Notes: generated by a model from the sequence alone, not told the origin. 55,151 nt of DNA from Novosphingobium acidiphilum DSM 19966 (GCF_000429005.1 NZ_AUBA01000021.1:1-55151); one strand, 5' to 3'; counted from the stretch's first letter, positions 32,010 to 41,233 are shown. Program-made: numbers and translations.

Positions 32010-32364
32010 TACCGATAATGGCGTTGGTCCTGAATGGGATGACATGATTGAGACAATCATGGACTCTATTCCCGTAAAATTATCAAATAGCGAATGGAAG
32101 AGTGTTCGTAACGCCATACGCGATTTGATATGGGATTATGTTGGCGATATATTCTCTAGGTCGTCAATAGAGTTTCATAAATCGCGTGAGGGAAATGCGG
32201 AGGTTCGCCTTTGGATGAGCATCGGACAGGAGCGTGTCGATTTTCAAAAACGCTTTGACACCAAGGAGGTCATTGCCGATTCATATTCGATCAAAGGCCT
32301 GCAATTGACCTGCGATGTTCTCACCGCCCGCATTGAGGAAATGCAGCGAGAGGGATGCCCATGA
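32002..32364 (+). CDS. Unknown small protein between VapC and resolvase
   Basis: 120 residues from ATG 32002 (gggag about eight bases upstream), overlapping the end of vapC by 8 bp and the resolvase start by 4 bp. Lower G+C than its neighbours. Mixed alpha/beta pattern with many charged residues. Not recognised. Possibly a third member of the toxin-antitoxin operon or an anti-defence gene. Confidence 0.55.
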   Translation: MDNTDNGVGPEWDDMIETIMDSIPVKLSNSEWKSVRNAIRDLIWDYVGDIFSRSSIEFHKSREGNAEVRLWMSIGQERVDFQKRFDTKEVIADSYSIKGLQLTCDVLTARIEEMQREGCP

Positions 32365-32969
32365 AGCTGGGCTATGCCCGCGTCAGCACCGACGAGCAGA
32401 ACATGCGGTTGCAGATCGACGCCCTCAAAGCGGCGGGCGCCGAGCGCATTTTTGAAGACAAGGGCGTCTCAGGCTCCGCCGTGTTCAAGCCCGCCTATGG
32501 CGACATGCTCAAGAGCGCGCGGCCAGGCGATGAAATCATCGTCTGGCGGATGGACCGCCTGTCGCGGTCCCTCCTCGCCCTTATCACCGAGTTGCAGATG
32601 CTCGACCGTCTGGACCTTGGTTTCCGGTCCCTGTCCGAGCAGATCGAGACTGTCACCCCTGCGGGGCGGCTGTTCTTTCACATCGTCGGAGCCTTCGCCC
32701 AGTTCGAGCGCGACGTCATCCGCGACCTCACCAACGCAGGTCTGGACGCGGCTCGCCGCGCTGGCGCCAAGCTGGGGCGCCCTCCCCTCATCTCCGAAAG
32801 CCAGTGGGCCCAGGCCAAGCTGTTGATGGCGGCGCCGACCAACATGGCTGTCTCGGCCGTGGCGGATCTGATGAACGTCAGCCGTCAGGCCATCTACAAG
32901 CGCTTGAAGGCGGAGCGCGCAGCAGCTGCAGTTCAGTCGAACGCTGAACCCTTGCAACCCACGGGATGA
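32361..32969 (+). CDS. tnpR: Tn3-family resolvase
   Basis: 202 residues from ATG 32361. A canonical resolvase: GYARVSTDEQNMRLQIDALK with catalytic Ser10 by homology, then DEIIVWRMDRLSRSLLALI, GRLFFHIVGAFAQFERDVI and a C-terminal HTH (VADLMNVSRQAIYKRLK). No tnpA of Tn3 type is in the window, so it is a relic of a transposon or a plasmid multimer-resolution gene. Confidence 0.9.
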   Translation: MKLGYARVSTDEQNMRLQIDALKAAGAERIFEDKGVSGSAVFKPAYGDMLKSARPGDEIIVWRMDRLSRSLLALITELQMLDRLDLGFRSLSEQIETVTPAGRLFFHIVGAFAQFERDVIRDLTNAGLDAARRAGAKLGRPPLISESQWAQAKLLMAAPTNMAVSAVADLMNVSRQAIYKRLKAERAAAAVQSNAEPLQPTG

Positions 32970-33158
32970 CTCTCGCGGTGGCCACGTCGATCACCCCTCC
33001 CCCTCAACCTTCACGTCAAAGCCAAGCCCGGGCCTGATCGATTCTGAAGTCCGTGTTGCGCCAGGTCTTCCTTGGTCCGCGTCGTTCCTGTCTGACGCAC
33101 GTAGGTTCCTGTTAATCTAGGAAGTACGTTACAACGCCCGGCGCGATCATGGGCATTC

Positions 33159-33198
33159 TGCGCGGAAGAGTGCGAGATTTGCGCGGAAGCTGGCGAGA
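33159..33198 (+). repeat. Two 19-bp direct repeats 21 bp apart, candidate transposon-end binding sites
   Basis: tgcgcggaagagtgcgaga (33159-33177) and tgcgcggaagctggcgaga (33180-33198) match at 16 of 19 positions and lie about two helical turns apart, 25 bp before the TnsA-like start. Tn7-like transposons carry repeated TnsB sites of about this size in their ends next to tnsA. Confidence 0.5.
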
Positions 33199-33223
33199 CT
33201 CATATGTTTTTTGGAGGAAGACA

Positions 33224-34009
33224 GTGAGACCAATTCAACAACTGGAATTCGACGACAAGTCCTGTAAAGTCGGGCTTATTGTGCTGAGCGAAGTCTTCGA
33301 GCAACGAAAAATCAGGACCACGTCGGGGTCCTTCACCAGCTTCATTCCGCTGGAAACCCCGTCGGGCGCCCAGTGGACCGAAAGTGATCTGGAAGCCAAG
33401 CTCGTCCGCCAGCTTGCCTTCTCGCCGGCTGTATATGATCTGATCACGCAGCCGATCCTCAACTACCGTCTCGATGGCAAGGCAAGGCGGTATACCCCCG
33501 ACATAGCCGTTCAAATCCTCTCGGACGTTGACGAGCCTGCAGCCCTTTTCCTCATTGAGGTCAAAAGGAAGGCAGAACTGCAGCGGAAGTCGACGAGCCG
33601 TGATCTGCGATTTCATGTTGGACGTTTGGCAGCCGCATCGATCGGCGGTGAGTTTCGCGTCATGACCGAGGATGAGATACTGACCCCCTACCTGACCAAT
33701 GCCAGAAGGTTCTCCAGATACCGGGATGGCGGGGTCTACGACGAGACGGTAGTTGCCTGCCGACGCGCGGTAGGTAGCGTCCTGCCTGCCACTGTCGGTG
33801 AAGTAACCGAGTTGCTCTACGGCATTACCGCGGACATGGTCGAGGCCTCGGACATCGTGGCAAAGATGATTGCCTATCGCATGGTGCTGGTAGACCTGTC
33901 GAAGCAAGTAGCAGACAGTTCGGTCCTCAGGCATGCCCCTATTGGCGAAGGTACCGATCCCCGAGGTGATGCCATCATCAAGATGCTGTTCAGTGCAAAA
34001 GCGGAATGA
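33224..34009 (+). CDS. TnsA-like endonuclease (Tn7-like transposition)
   Basis: 261 residues from GTG 33224, chosen for its ribosome site (ggaggaag) and because longer frames would run through the repeat pair. The TnsA-type PD-(D/E)xK core is WTESDLEAKL (Glu57), RRYTPDIAV (Asp93) and FLIEVKRKAE (Glu112, Lys114), with a helical C-terminal region. In Tn7-like elements TnsA nicks the 5' ends while TnsB joins the 3' ends. Here only a stub of the following gene is left, so it is probably a stranded relic. Confidence 0.75.
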   Translation: MRPIQQLEFDDKSCKVGLIVLSEVFEQRKIRTTSGSFTSFIPLETPSGAQWTESDLEAKLVRQLAFSPAVYDLITQPILNYRLDGKARRYTPDIAVQILSDVDEPAALFLIEVKRKAELQRKSTSRDLRFHVGRLAAASIGGEFRVMTEDEILTPYLTNARRFSRYRDGGVYDETVVACRRAVGSVLPATVGEVTELLYGITADMVEASDIVAKMIAYRMVLVDLSKQVADSSVLRHAPIGEGTDPRGDAIIKMLFSAKAE

Positions 34010-34053
34010 CCTGCGCAACCGGCGTGATATCCTGACGCAGAGGGAGTAGCGTA

Positions 34054-34347
34054 ATGGGCCTCATCCGGACAACGCGAGGAAGCAAGGTCACCTGGCGCGG
34101 CGAGCCGATGAAGGTCGTCAGTACTCCTGATTTCGGTTCGATCACTCTCAAGAGCGCCAATGGAGAATACTTCCATGTCGCTGTCGCCGATCTCGAGGCC
34201 GAGGCAGCCGTGCAGGCGCCAGCTGTTGAGGAGCAGGATATCAGGAGGCAGGCGAAGGTCCCGGCTTATCTCAATGCTCTGAAACCCTTGCTGGACGATT
34301 CTCGCAACACCAAGGCTGATGTAGGGGTCAGTTCGGGATGGGTGTGA
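34054..34347 (+). pseudogene. Truncated TnsB-like transposase, N-terminal fragment
   Basis: 97 codons that begin like the N-terminus of large Mu/TnsB-type transposases: a small beta domain (FGSITLKSANGEYFHVAVADLE) and then AYLNALKPLLDDSRNTKADV, which in intact proteins leads into an HTH. The frame runs into unrelated sequence and stops. The DDE core and any TnsC-type ATPase are missing. Confidence 0.55.
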
Positions 34348-34530
34348 AATCGTACGTTAAGGGATTTGCCCGTCGTTCGCTTCAGGCCCAGCCCAACTCT
34401 TCGGCGTGCTGGAAATCGGCGGCGTTGCGCGCCGCCAGCACGTCGCAACGAATTTGGCCTGCAGGGGACATGACCGTACGGTTCCCAGAACATTCAGCCT
34501 TGAGGGGGCAGTTCGGGATCGGGACGAAAT
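34329..34530 (+). repeat. Direct repeat flanking the junction after the TnsB fragment
   Basis: cagttcgggatgggtgtgaaat (from 34329) and cagttcgggatcgggacgaaat (from 34509) match at 18-19 of 22 positions, 180 bp apart. They bracket the segment that replaced the rest of the TnsB-like gene, suggesting an element end duplicated by insertion or recombination. Confidence 0.5.
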
Positions 34531-34596
34531 GACATCCCTAAGCAATGAGTCCGATGATAGCCGGGGTCCGCTGAATTGCCTCGGCCCCGCCTATCG

Positions 34597-35757
34597 TCAA
34601 TCCGAGAACCGTTTGGCCAACCGCGCGCTGGCCCCGCTCTTGGCCGCCAGCTTGGCGCCGTATCGCATCACCGTCTTGGCATCCCGCCAGCGGTACGCCT
34701 GCATGATAGCCGGCAGGCTTTCGCCGGCCGCAAAATTGTCTTGGGCAACCCCCACTCGGATCGAATGGCTCGATATACCAGCAAGCATGCGTTCAAACTG
34801 CTGATCAGACATTTCGCCAAGCAGGCCTTTCTCACGCGCACTGGACGCGAGACGCCGGAAGATCTTTGTCACGGAATTCGCGTGCAGCCGTTCGGCGCCG
34901 ATCTGGTCGACCGACCCGTCAAAATGCAGCCGCACCCGCCGGAAAAGCGGGCCACGGTTGATATCGGCCTTCTCGCGCCATGCCGCGATCGCCGTCATCG
35001 TCGACGGTGACAAATAGGCATGCGCCCCCTCCCCTGCCCTGTCCGACTTCGACCGGACAATGTACAGCGTGCCGGCACCGTCGGCATCGGGTCCCTCGAT
35101 GTCGGCGACCTCGATCGCCACCAGCTCGGAGCGACGCACGCCCGTGTCGTAGGCCACGCGCAGCAACGCGGTATCGCGCCGACCGAGCAGATCGCGCCGG
35201 CAAGCCTTCAGTAGAGCGACCAGAGACAGGCCCTGCGCCGGACTGTCGAGGTCTGAGATCTCGCCCTTGAACCGGATCGGCTTCGCCTGACGCTGGCGGA
35301 CGCCGCGCGCGTTGCGCATCGCCTTGACCTCGAGCCGCACCAGTTCGGCCGACACCGGGTTCTCAACGCCGACAAGCCGGTAGGCACGGCCGACGTGGAC
35401 GAGGTACCGCTCGATCGTTGCTACAGCCCTCCCCAGACCTTCCCCGTCCTCGCCATCAGCGAGCTCACGAATCCAGCGCGCAACGTCGGTCGGAGTTGCG
35501 CGACCAGGTTCGATCGAACGCCGTCCGCACCACCGCCACCACAACATCAGATCGGAGCGAAAAGCCCGGCGCGTATTCTCCGACCAGGCGCGGAAGGCGG
35601 CATCGAGCAGCGCCGGATCGATCACGGCCGCCCCGCCCAGCATGGCTTTCACCTCGGCCGACAGATCTTCCGTTGTGTGGCTGCGCCTCACAATGTGACG
35701 CGCGCTCACAGCCCTTTCCATTTGCCATTCGAACCGGCATGGCGATCGGGCAGCCAA
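34597..35757 (-). CDS. Tyrosine recombinase (integrase family)
   Basis: 386 residues; a second ATG at 35721 would give 374. It has a SAM-like N-terminal core-binding domain, then catalytic residues Arg (TGVRRSELV), Lys (VRSKSDR), HxxR (SHSIRVG), Trp/His position (YRWRDAKTV) and the nucleophile in VMRYGAKLA. It may integrate the neighbouring R-M cassette or the replicon; no attachment site was identified. It lies 91 bp after the restriction gene on the same strand. Confidence 0.9.
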   Translation of the reverse strand: MAARSPCRFEWQMERAVSARHIVRRSHTTEDLSAEVKAMLGGAAVIDPALLDAAFRAWSENTRRAFRSDLMLWWRWCGRRSIEPGRATPTDVARWIRELADGEDGEGLGRAVATIERYLVHVGRAYRLVGVENPVSAELVRLEVKAMRNARGVRQRQAKPIRFKGEISDLDSPAQGLSLVALLKACRRDLLGRRDTALLRVAYDTGVRRSELVAIEVADIEGPDADGAGTLYIVRSKSDRAGEGAHAYLSPSTMTAIAAWREKADINRGPLFRRVRLHFDGSVDQIGAERLHANSVTKIFRRLASSAREKGLLGEMSDQQFERMLAGISSHSIRVGVAQDNFAAGESLPAIMQAYRWRDAKTVMRYGAKLAAKSGASARLAKRFSD

Positions 35758-35848
35758 TCCAGCCTGCCCGGCGTGACCTCAAGGTTTGTGCGCCTGACAA
35801 CGATTTGGCGGACATAGCGACAACACGCCTGCTCCACGGCCGCCATCA

Positions 35849-36910
35849 TCATGCGCCTTCTATGGCGATAGGCTTGCCGGAAAACACAATCAGATGATCG
35901 GGTTCCGACACAAACCAGGCGTAGCTGCCCCACGCAATGCTGCTGACCGTCTTGCGAAAGCCAGACGACTCACGATCACGGTACGCTGTCACGAACGCAA
36001 TCTGGCCTCGATCAAATCCCGCTGCTTGCGTCAATTCATGGATGGCCCGCTGGCGCCGCTCGGTAATTGCGCCATCAGTTGCAACCACCTCGACAAACAC
36101 CAGCAATGGTTCGGCAGGCGCCAGGTCGACCAGAATGATATCGGGAAGATTCTTGTCGGCTTCGATTTGAAGCCCGATGCGCTGGGCCAGTCGGTCATCG
36201 CGTGCGACAACTTTGTTGCCGCTTTCGCTAAGCCACAGAATAGCCGGCGACCCTAAAAACCTTGGTGCAAATACCTCGATCACGCCCTTGGCGATAATTG
36301 AACTTGGTCCTGGTGCGAGCCGCCTGGTCTCGCCATTGGGAAAGGCCACCAGCACACCATCGTCACCCGCGCCCGCTCCTGCGAGCATGATCGATACCCG
36401 TGCAAGAGCGCCTGGACTGAGATGGGCACTGCGGTATGCGGATATGGCCTGCGCCAGATCATCCCCTATCAGGTCAGGCGCAAACAATGCTGCAAACTCG
36501 CGCTTGAGCGTATAGCGCGGCTTGCCAGAGGTCGTTGGCAGAGCGAGTGTTGTCACAGCGCCGATCGCAACCAGACCTTCGCGTAGCGTTTCGTCCCGGA
36601 TTGGCTCGCGGGTGTTGTCGGCATACCAACGCGTGCCGGCTACGGCCGCACCGCTGGGCTTGGCCACATCGCGATAAGCGATCCGTGCCGCCGCGTCCTC
36701 GATTGCGGCCTGCTCATGCGTCATCCGATAGACGTGCTTGGGGCCGAGATACACAGTATTTCCTTCGATCGCGCCGATGTAGAGCGCGGTGAACACCGTA
36801 CTCGCGGCAAGTTCGCGCGTGCAATAGACGCGATTGGGTGTTCCCTCGGGGAAAATCTGCGCCAGGCGCTCGAGAACATGAGCGCGGGAAACATAAGGCG
36901 GAAGCATCAC
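35849..36910 (-). CDS. BsuBI/PstI-family type II restriction endonuclease
   Basis: 353 residues. The C-terminal half carries the family signature ADKNLPDIILVDL followed by LLVFVEVVATDGAIT and FVTAYRDRES. The N-terminal half is a winged-helix-like domain. By family it should cut near CTGCAG-type sites, but the specificity is unproven. Its ATG overlaps the stop of the paired methyltransferase, a normal order that lets methylation come first. Confidence 0.88.
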   Translation of the reverse strand: MMLPPYVSRAHVLERLAQIFPEGTPNRVYCTRELAASTVFTALYIGAIEGNTVYLGPKHVYRMTHEQAAIEDAAARIAYRDVAKPSGAAVAGTRWYADNTREPIRDETLREGLVAIGAVTTLALPTTSGKPRYTLKREFAALFAPDLIGDDLAQAISAYRSAHLSPGALARVSIMLAGAGAGDDGVLVAFPNGETRRLAPGPSSIIAKGVIEVFAPRFLGSPAILWLSESGNKVVARDDRLAQRIGLQIEADKNLPDIILVDLAPAEPLLVFVEVVATDGAITERRQRAIHELTQAAGFDRGQIAFVTAYRDRESSGFRKTVSSIAWGSYAWFVSEPDHLIVFSGKPIAIEGA

Positions 36911-38709
36911 GCCGACAGGCTTTCGCCGTAGAGCCGGTCACACTCATCTTCGATCTGCAGTCGTGGCGCGTTTTGCGCAACCAGTCTGGCCAAAGGCTGC
37001 AGCTCTTCGGGCGAGGGCAATGGCAGGGCTTCAAGCTCATAGGCCGACACGGCCACGCTGCCGCTTACACACCGAAATGCGCGATCGGCAGCGCCGCTGT
37101 TGAGAAACGCCGCCATGACCTCAGCAGAGATCACCGGTTCGGCCTGGCTTGGCCGCACCATATTAACATGGTTCTCGATCACGACCGCGCCATGCTCCTC
37201 CAGGAACGCGCGTGGCAAAGGTGCGGCAATGAGACGCCGCGATTGCTCCTTGGCGGTGGTGCGCTGGAGAAGGACGCACGGCTTGTCGACCAGCAGCCAT
37301 TGATCGCCATGGCGCACTTCGAAATAGGGCGCGTGGTTCTTCTTGTCGGCGCGGAAGCGGAAGCTGCCTCCAGCGCCGATCGATTCTGCCCAGATCAAGG
37401 GGTATCGGCTCCGCCCGGGGCGTGCCACCAGCTGACTCTTGAAGCGGTTCCACACCAATCGTCCGGTGCTGACGGTATACCCCCAGTCGGCGAGCCGATG
37501 CGACATGCCTGCAAGACGCGCAACCAGAGCGCCTTGCGAGGCGGTGCGGGCCAATATCCAGGGTTGCGAAGGGTCGCCCGGCAATCGGCCGGTTGCGACT
37601 GGGGAAACCGCAACAGAACCGTCCTCCTGATGCACAAGCTCGCTGATGCGGATCGGCGGCGCACTGGCACCACGCCGGTACGTCGCCAACACGGTTTCCT
37701 GAAGGACGTCATCGAACACACCGCGGCGCGCGCTCACAAAATCCACCGACATCGGTCGCGCGCTCGCGCCAAGCAGCGCGCGCAGCTGCTTGAAATATTC
37801 GCCGGCCAGGAAGCTGGTCGGCGTTACGTAGGCGATAACGCCGCCTTGGCGAACGTGGCGCAAGGCGAGATCGGTGAACAGGCCGTAGAGGTTGGCGTGA
37901 CCGAACAGGCTTCGCCGATAGCGGGCGCGCGTATCGGCATCGAGCTTGATCCGGCCATAGGGCGGATTGCCGACAACCAGGTCGAAGCGTTCGCGCGCAT
38001 TGAACCGGGCGAGACTGTCGCCCATGCTCACCACGACCGGCAGACGTTTTCCGGTCGCCTTTGTCAAATCGAGTAGCATGGCATCGAGCGTAACTTGCGA
38101 TAGCCAGGCGCCAAACGGATCGATTTCGTAGCCGCGCAAACGCGCTCCGATATTGCGCAACGCGATCGCCGGGGTACAGTCTTCGAGTGCTGCCAGCATG
38201 CGCTTGGCGACCGGTGCCAGGAAGGCCCCTCCCCCGCAGGCCGGATCGAGCACACGCGCGGCGGACCAGTCGACACCAGCCTCGGTCGCCAGATCGAGGA
38301 GCCGCGCCGTAAGCGCTGGCGGAGTATAATAAATCCCGTGTTCGCCGCGATAGGATTCGGGCAGCATGCCGGTGTAAGCACGGCCAATCTGGTAGGCGCC
38401 GGCCTCGGGTTCAAGCGCTGCAATCGTGGTTCCCAAACTCTGGGCGAGATCCGCGGCCGCTTTGGGCAGGCGCGCGGTGTCGAGGTCGGCCAACGGCGGC
38501 CGCACCTCAAGGCTGCATTTGGCAGTGACGGCCAAGGCGCGCCACCATGCGCCAACGAGGTGATAACCGAAGCGGTGCGCCAGGTTGAGCCGATCAGTGG
38601 CTGGGCTGGCTTCGCCCAGTGCGCGGCACATCACGCGAGCCGCTTCCACAGTGGCGTCAAGATCGGTCGCCGGCAATGGGGCTTCCGGTTTGCTGGCGCG
38701 CGCTGTCAT
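36907..38709 (-). CDS. Gamma-class N6-adenine DNA methyltransferase (BsuBI/PstI-type partner)
   Basis: 600 residues from the ATG at 38709 (ggagag upstream); a longer frame to 38775 lacks a ribosome site. SAM motif I is VLDPACGGGAFLAPVA and motif IV is LVVGNPPYGRIKL. The C-terminal target-recognition region includes RYPLIWAES and YFEVRHGDQWLLV. It methylates adenine in the site cut by the adjacent nuclease. Divergent from the DUF1612-like gene, with about 210 bp between them. Confidence 0.92.
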   Translation of the reverse strand: MTARASKPEAPLPATDLDATVEAARVMCRALGEASPATDRLNLAHRFGYHLVGAWWRALAVTAKCSLEVRPPLADLDTARLPKAAADLAQSLGTTIAALEPEAGAYQIGRAYTGMLPESYRGEHGIYYTPPALTARLLDLATEAGVDWSAARVLDPACGGGAFLAPVAKRMLAALEDCTPAIALRNIGARLRGYEIDPFGAWLSQVTLDAMLLDLTKATGKRLPVVVSMGDSLARFNARERFDLVVGNPPYGRIKLDADTRARYRRSLFGHANLYGLFTDLALRHVRQGGVIAYVTPTSFLAGEYFKQLRALLGASARPMSVDFVSARRGVFDDVLQETVLATYRRGASAPPIRISELVHQEDGSVAVSPVATGRLPGDPSQPWILARTASQGALVARLAGMSHRLADWGYTVSTGRLVWNRFKSQLVARPGRSRYPLIWAESIGAGGSFRFRADKKNHAPYFEVRHGDQWLLVDKPCVLLQRTTAKEQSRRLIAAPLPRAFLEEHGAVVIENHVNMVRPSQAEPVISAEVMAAFLNSGAADRAFRCVSGSVAVSAYELEALPLPSPEELQPLARLVAQNAPRLQIEDECDRLYGESLSA

Positions 38710-38919
38710 TTGGCTCTCCTGCGCCCCACTTATGGTCGCTATGATGAGGTTAGCCGCAGTCCAGGGAGAGCGCAAGTCGTGGTTCCGTCTTTGTTCTGGT
38801 GTTGATAAAGGTCCATTATCGATACTACGAATACAGGGGGCGCCTGATAAATGGAGGTTAGCTTGACACTTATAGTCTAAGTCGCTGAAAATGTGTTAGC
38901 AAGATGCGGAAACTAGGTC

Positions 38920-39915
38920 ATGGCACGCGCTCAATTTGAATTCTATTCCGGCGACGTTGTAGACGCCTATGGCAGAGCCACCGCAGCCCTCGCCCGCGCT
39001 CGCGATCACACGGCTCGATACTGCGAACCTTCCATCCTAACCGCCCGGGTCCGCATGGCCGAACAGGACGCACTCGCTTGGCTCGCTGGCGACTCATTCA
39101 CACCAGATCTGCTCGCGCTCGACTATGGTACGTCGGCGGGAGCGTGGCGCAGATGGCCCTACACCTTTGTGCGCGTGTTCGAACGCAAAATCGGCGGAGG
39201 TGAAAGACCCTCGCCTGCGAACATCGCCAACTGGATCAATCCGCGGGTTCAAGCCAAAGCCCCCTACCCTGCCCCGGGCGACTTGCCGCTTGCGCTCGAT
39301 ATGGACCGTCTCAAGCTTGTCAGCGCCGCCGTTGCCAAAGCCGCCGCCCAGCCCCCTCTTCTGTCCGCCGCCGATATTGCCGCGGCCTTCGCCCGCATGA
39401 GTCCGCTTGAACACAGCAACGTCGTGATCGGCACCATGCTTGCCGAGAGGATCCTGATAGGCCACGGCCATCTTTCTGCGGGCGGTATCGCCGCAATCGG
39501 TCTGAAGGCACGCCAGATTCCCTGGAGGTCCCTGCTCGCAGGTTGCGCCGGCGAAGAAGCTGACGATTTGTCTGCGGCGGGTGACGCAGCGCGGATCCGG
39601 TTGGCATGGCTTGCCGCGCTCGAAACCGGTGGACTGCACGTTGTGAAGTTGGCGCAGGCATTTCATTTTTGGCTGACCCAGCTCAACGAGGTTTGTGCCG
39701 AATTGCGAAACACCTCGCATCTTCGCGCCATCTGTCTCTGTACGGCAAAGTCCCATTCTCTCACCGCAGTGCAGGCTGCGAAAGAGATAGGAATCTCCAG
39801 GCAGGCCGCTGCAGGGCTACTTGAACAAGCCTGTGACGCTCGGATCTTGCGAGAGGTTACGCATGGCGCGGCATTCAGGCGCTATGCAGCTGATTTTTTG
39901 CCATTTGGGAACTGA
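38920..39915 (+). CDS. DUF1612-like HTH protein of plasmid type
   Basis: 331 residues. It resembles the DUF1612/HTH proteins common on rhizobial and sphingomonad plasmids: an N-terminal region describing acidic entries (MAEQDALAWLAG), the MSPLEHSNVVIGTMLAERIL core, AIGLKARQIPWRSLLAG, and a C-terminal HTH (TAVQAAKEIGISRQAAAGLL). The precise function of the family is not known; Fic-like or regulatory roles have been suggested by fold. It precedes parA by about 260 bp. Confidence 0.6.
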   Translation: MARAQFEFYSGDVVDAYGRATAALARARDHTARYCEPSILTARVRMAEQDALAWLAGDSFTPDLLALDYGTSAGAWRRWPYTFVRVFERKIGGGERPSPANIANWINPRVQAKAPYPAPGDLPLALDMDRLKLVSAAVAKAAAQPPLLSAADIAAAFARMSPLEHSNVVIGTMLAERILIGHGHLSAGGIAAIGLKARQIPWRSLLAGCAGEEADDLSAAGDAARIRLAWLAALETGGLHVVKLAQAFHFWLTQLNEVCAELRNTSHLRAICLCTAKSHSLTAVQAAKEIGISRQAAAGLLEQACDARILREVTHGAAFRRYAADFLPFGN

Positions 39916-40020
39916 AAATACCGGAAGCGGGGTTGGCTTGGTTTTGCACTGCACCGTTGTTTTTAGGTCTCACGTTTTAAATCTCGTTGACCAGCAGGCC
40001 TTGTCGCGCCCGGCCACCGC

Positions 40021-40070
40021 AACGTCTACGCCATGTTTACGGTGTGTAGACGTTTACATTCAATAAACGT
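40021..40070. promoter_or_regulatory. Nested inverted repeats upstream of parA, candidate centromere or operator
   Basis: aacgtctac (40021-40029) and gtagacgtt (40046-40054) form a perfect 9-bp dyad. acgttta (40050-40056) and taaacgt (40064-40070) form a perfect 7-bp dyad sharing bases with the first. They lie about 110-160 bp before the parA start, where parS or an autorepression site is expected. Confidence 0.55.
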
Positions 40071-40178
40071 TATGCACACTCACCGTTGACACACTGCAAT
40101 CACCACGGCACTATACCGCAAACACACCGCTTTCACATCAACGTCAAAACGGTGACGGAGCTGAAACGAGGACGAAAC

Positions 40179-40871
40179 GTGGCGGTTATTGTATTTGCAA
40201 ATCCCAAGGGCGGATCAGGGAAAACTACCTCGGCAACCATTCTCGCATCCGTGCTGGCAGAGCAGGGCGTTGATGTCGGCATCATCGATGCCGATCCATT
40301 GAAGTGGATTACCGACTGGGCATCGATCAAGCCGCTAGAGAATGTAACCGTCTACTCAGAAGTGAACGAGACGAATATCGTCGACCTGATCGACGACTGC
40401 TCTCAGCAGCACCAAATAGTCCTCGTGGACAACGAAGGGACTGCAAGCCAGCTTGGCTCATATGCCATCGGTATGGCTGACCTAATCATAATGCCTCTAC
40501 AAGGGTCATCTATGGACGCCAGAGGAGGCTCTGCCATTACATCAATCATCCGGTCTCAAGAACGCGTGCTTAGGAGGCCCGTCCATAGTCGCGTGCTCCT
40601 GACGCGAACGAGCGCCGCAGTGGCATCCCGATCGCTTAAGAACGTGCAAGAACAATTGGCTAAGGCGAACATCAAGACATTCACTACTTCAATTGTTGAA
40701 CGTGCAGCATTTCGCGACATTTTCGATTACGGGGGGCTCCTTCACGAACTAGATCCGAAAAGCGTCAGCAATGTCGAAAGAGCGGTCGATAACGCCCGAG
40801 CATTCGCCAAAGAGGTCATGAACACCCTCAAGGAAATTGCTGATCTAAATTCCCAGGAGAAATCCGCATGA
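40179..40871 (+). CDS. parA: ParA-family partition ATPase
   Basis: 230 residues from GTG 40179 (gagg upstream); the longer frame from 40086 adds 31 non-conserved codons. A deviant Walker A, NPKGGSGKTTSA, opens the protein, followed by GVDVGIIDADPLKWITDW and IVLVDNEGTASQ. It lacks an N-terminal HTH, so it is the small (type Ib/MinD-like) form. ATP-dependent patterning on the nucleoid segregates the replicon with the partner encoded next. Confidence 0.92.
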   Translation: MAVIVFANPKGGSGKTTSATILASVLAEQGVDVGIIDADPLKWITDWASIKPLENVTVYSEVNETNIVDLIDDCSQQHQIVLVDNEGTASQLGSYAIGMADLIIMPLQGSSMDARGGSAITSIIRSQERVLRRPVHSRVLLTRTSAAVASRSLKNVQEQLAKANIKTFTTSIVERAAFRDIFDYGGLLHELDPKSVSNVERAVDNARAFAKEVMNTLKEIADLNSQEKSA

Positions 40872-41233
40872 CTGGCCGCAGGAGCCTTGGCTTTGGGACT
40901 GACGAGGGCCCAAGCGTCGAACTAACGATTCCATCGCGTAAGAGCCCAGAAGAGATCGCATTGCGAAGACAAGCCGCAGAGGAAGCGGCCAAGATAAGTG
41001 GATTTCCAAGCCGAGAGCCTGCTCCCCAAATAGCTCAGTCAGTAACGATTCCTGCGATCAAGCCAGATCGCCGCAAACGTACTGGCCGCGACAAGGCCTT
41101 CACATGCCGCACAACTACGGGCCACTATGATCGCTTCTATGCAATCGTCGATGCCAACCCGTCTTGGGGGGGGGTAGGAGCGACCTTTGAACGCGCACTC
41201 GAAGCGTTAGAGGAAAAATTGGGGTCTAGATGA
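40868..41233 (+). CDS. ParA partner-like small DNA-binding protein
   Basis: 121 residues, overlapping parA by 4 bp. The N-terminal half is charged and flexible. The C-terminal half (RKRTGRDKAFTCRTTTGHYDRFYAIVD, ending ATFERALEALEEKL) resembles RHH-type centromere-binding partners of small ParAs. Function is inferred mainly from operon structure; the dyads upstream of parA would be its site. Confidence 0.6.
   Translation: MTGRRSLGFGTDEGPSVELTIPSRKSPEEIALRRQAAEEAAKISGFPSREPAPQIAQSVTIPAIKPDRRKRTGRDKAFTCRTTTGHYDRFYAIVDANPSWGGVGATFERALEALEEKLGSR

Noticed and set aside
36838..38076. 412-codon plus-strand frame across the methyltransferase gene
   Set aside because: The minus strand holds a clear methyltransferase with all motifs; the plus frame shows no domain pattern.
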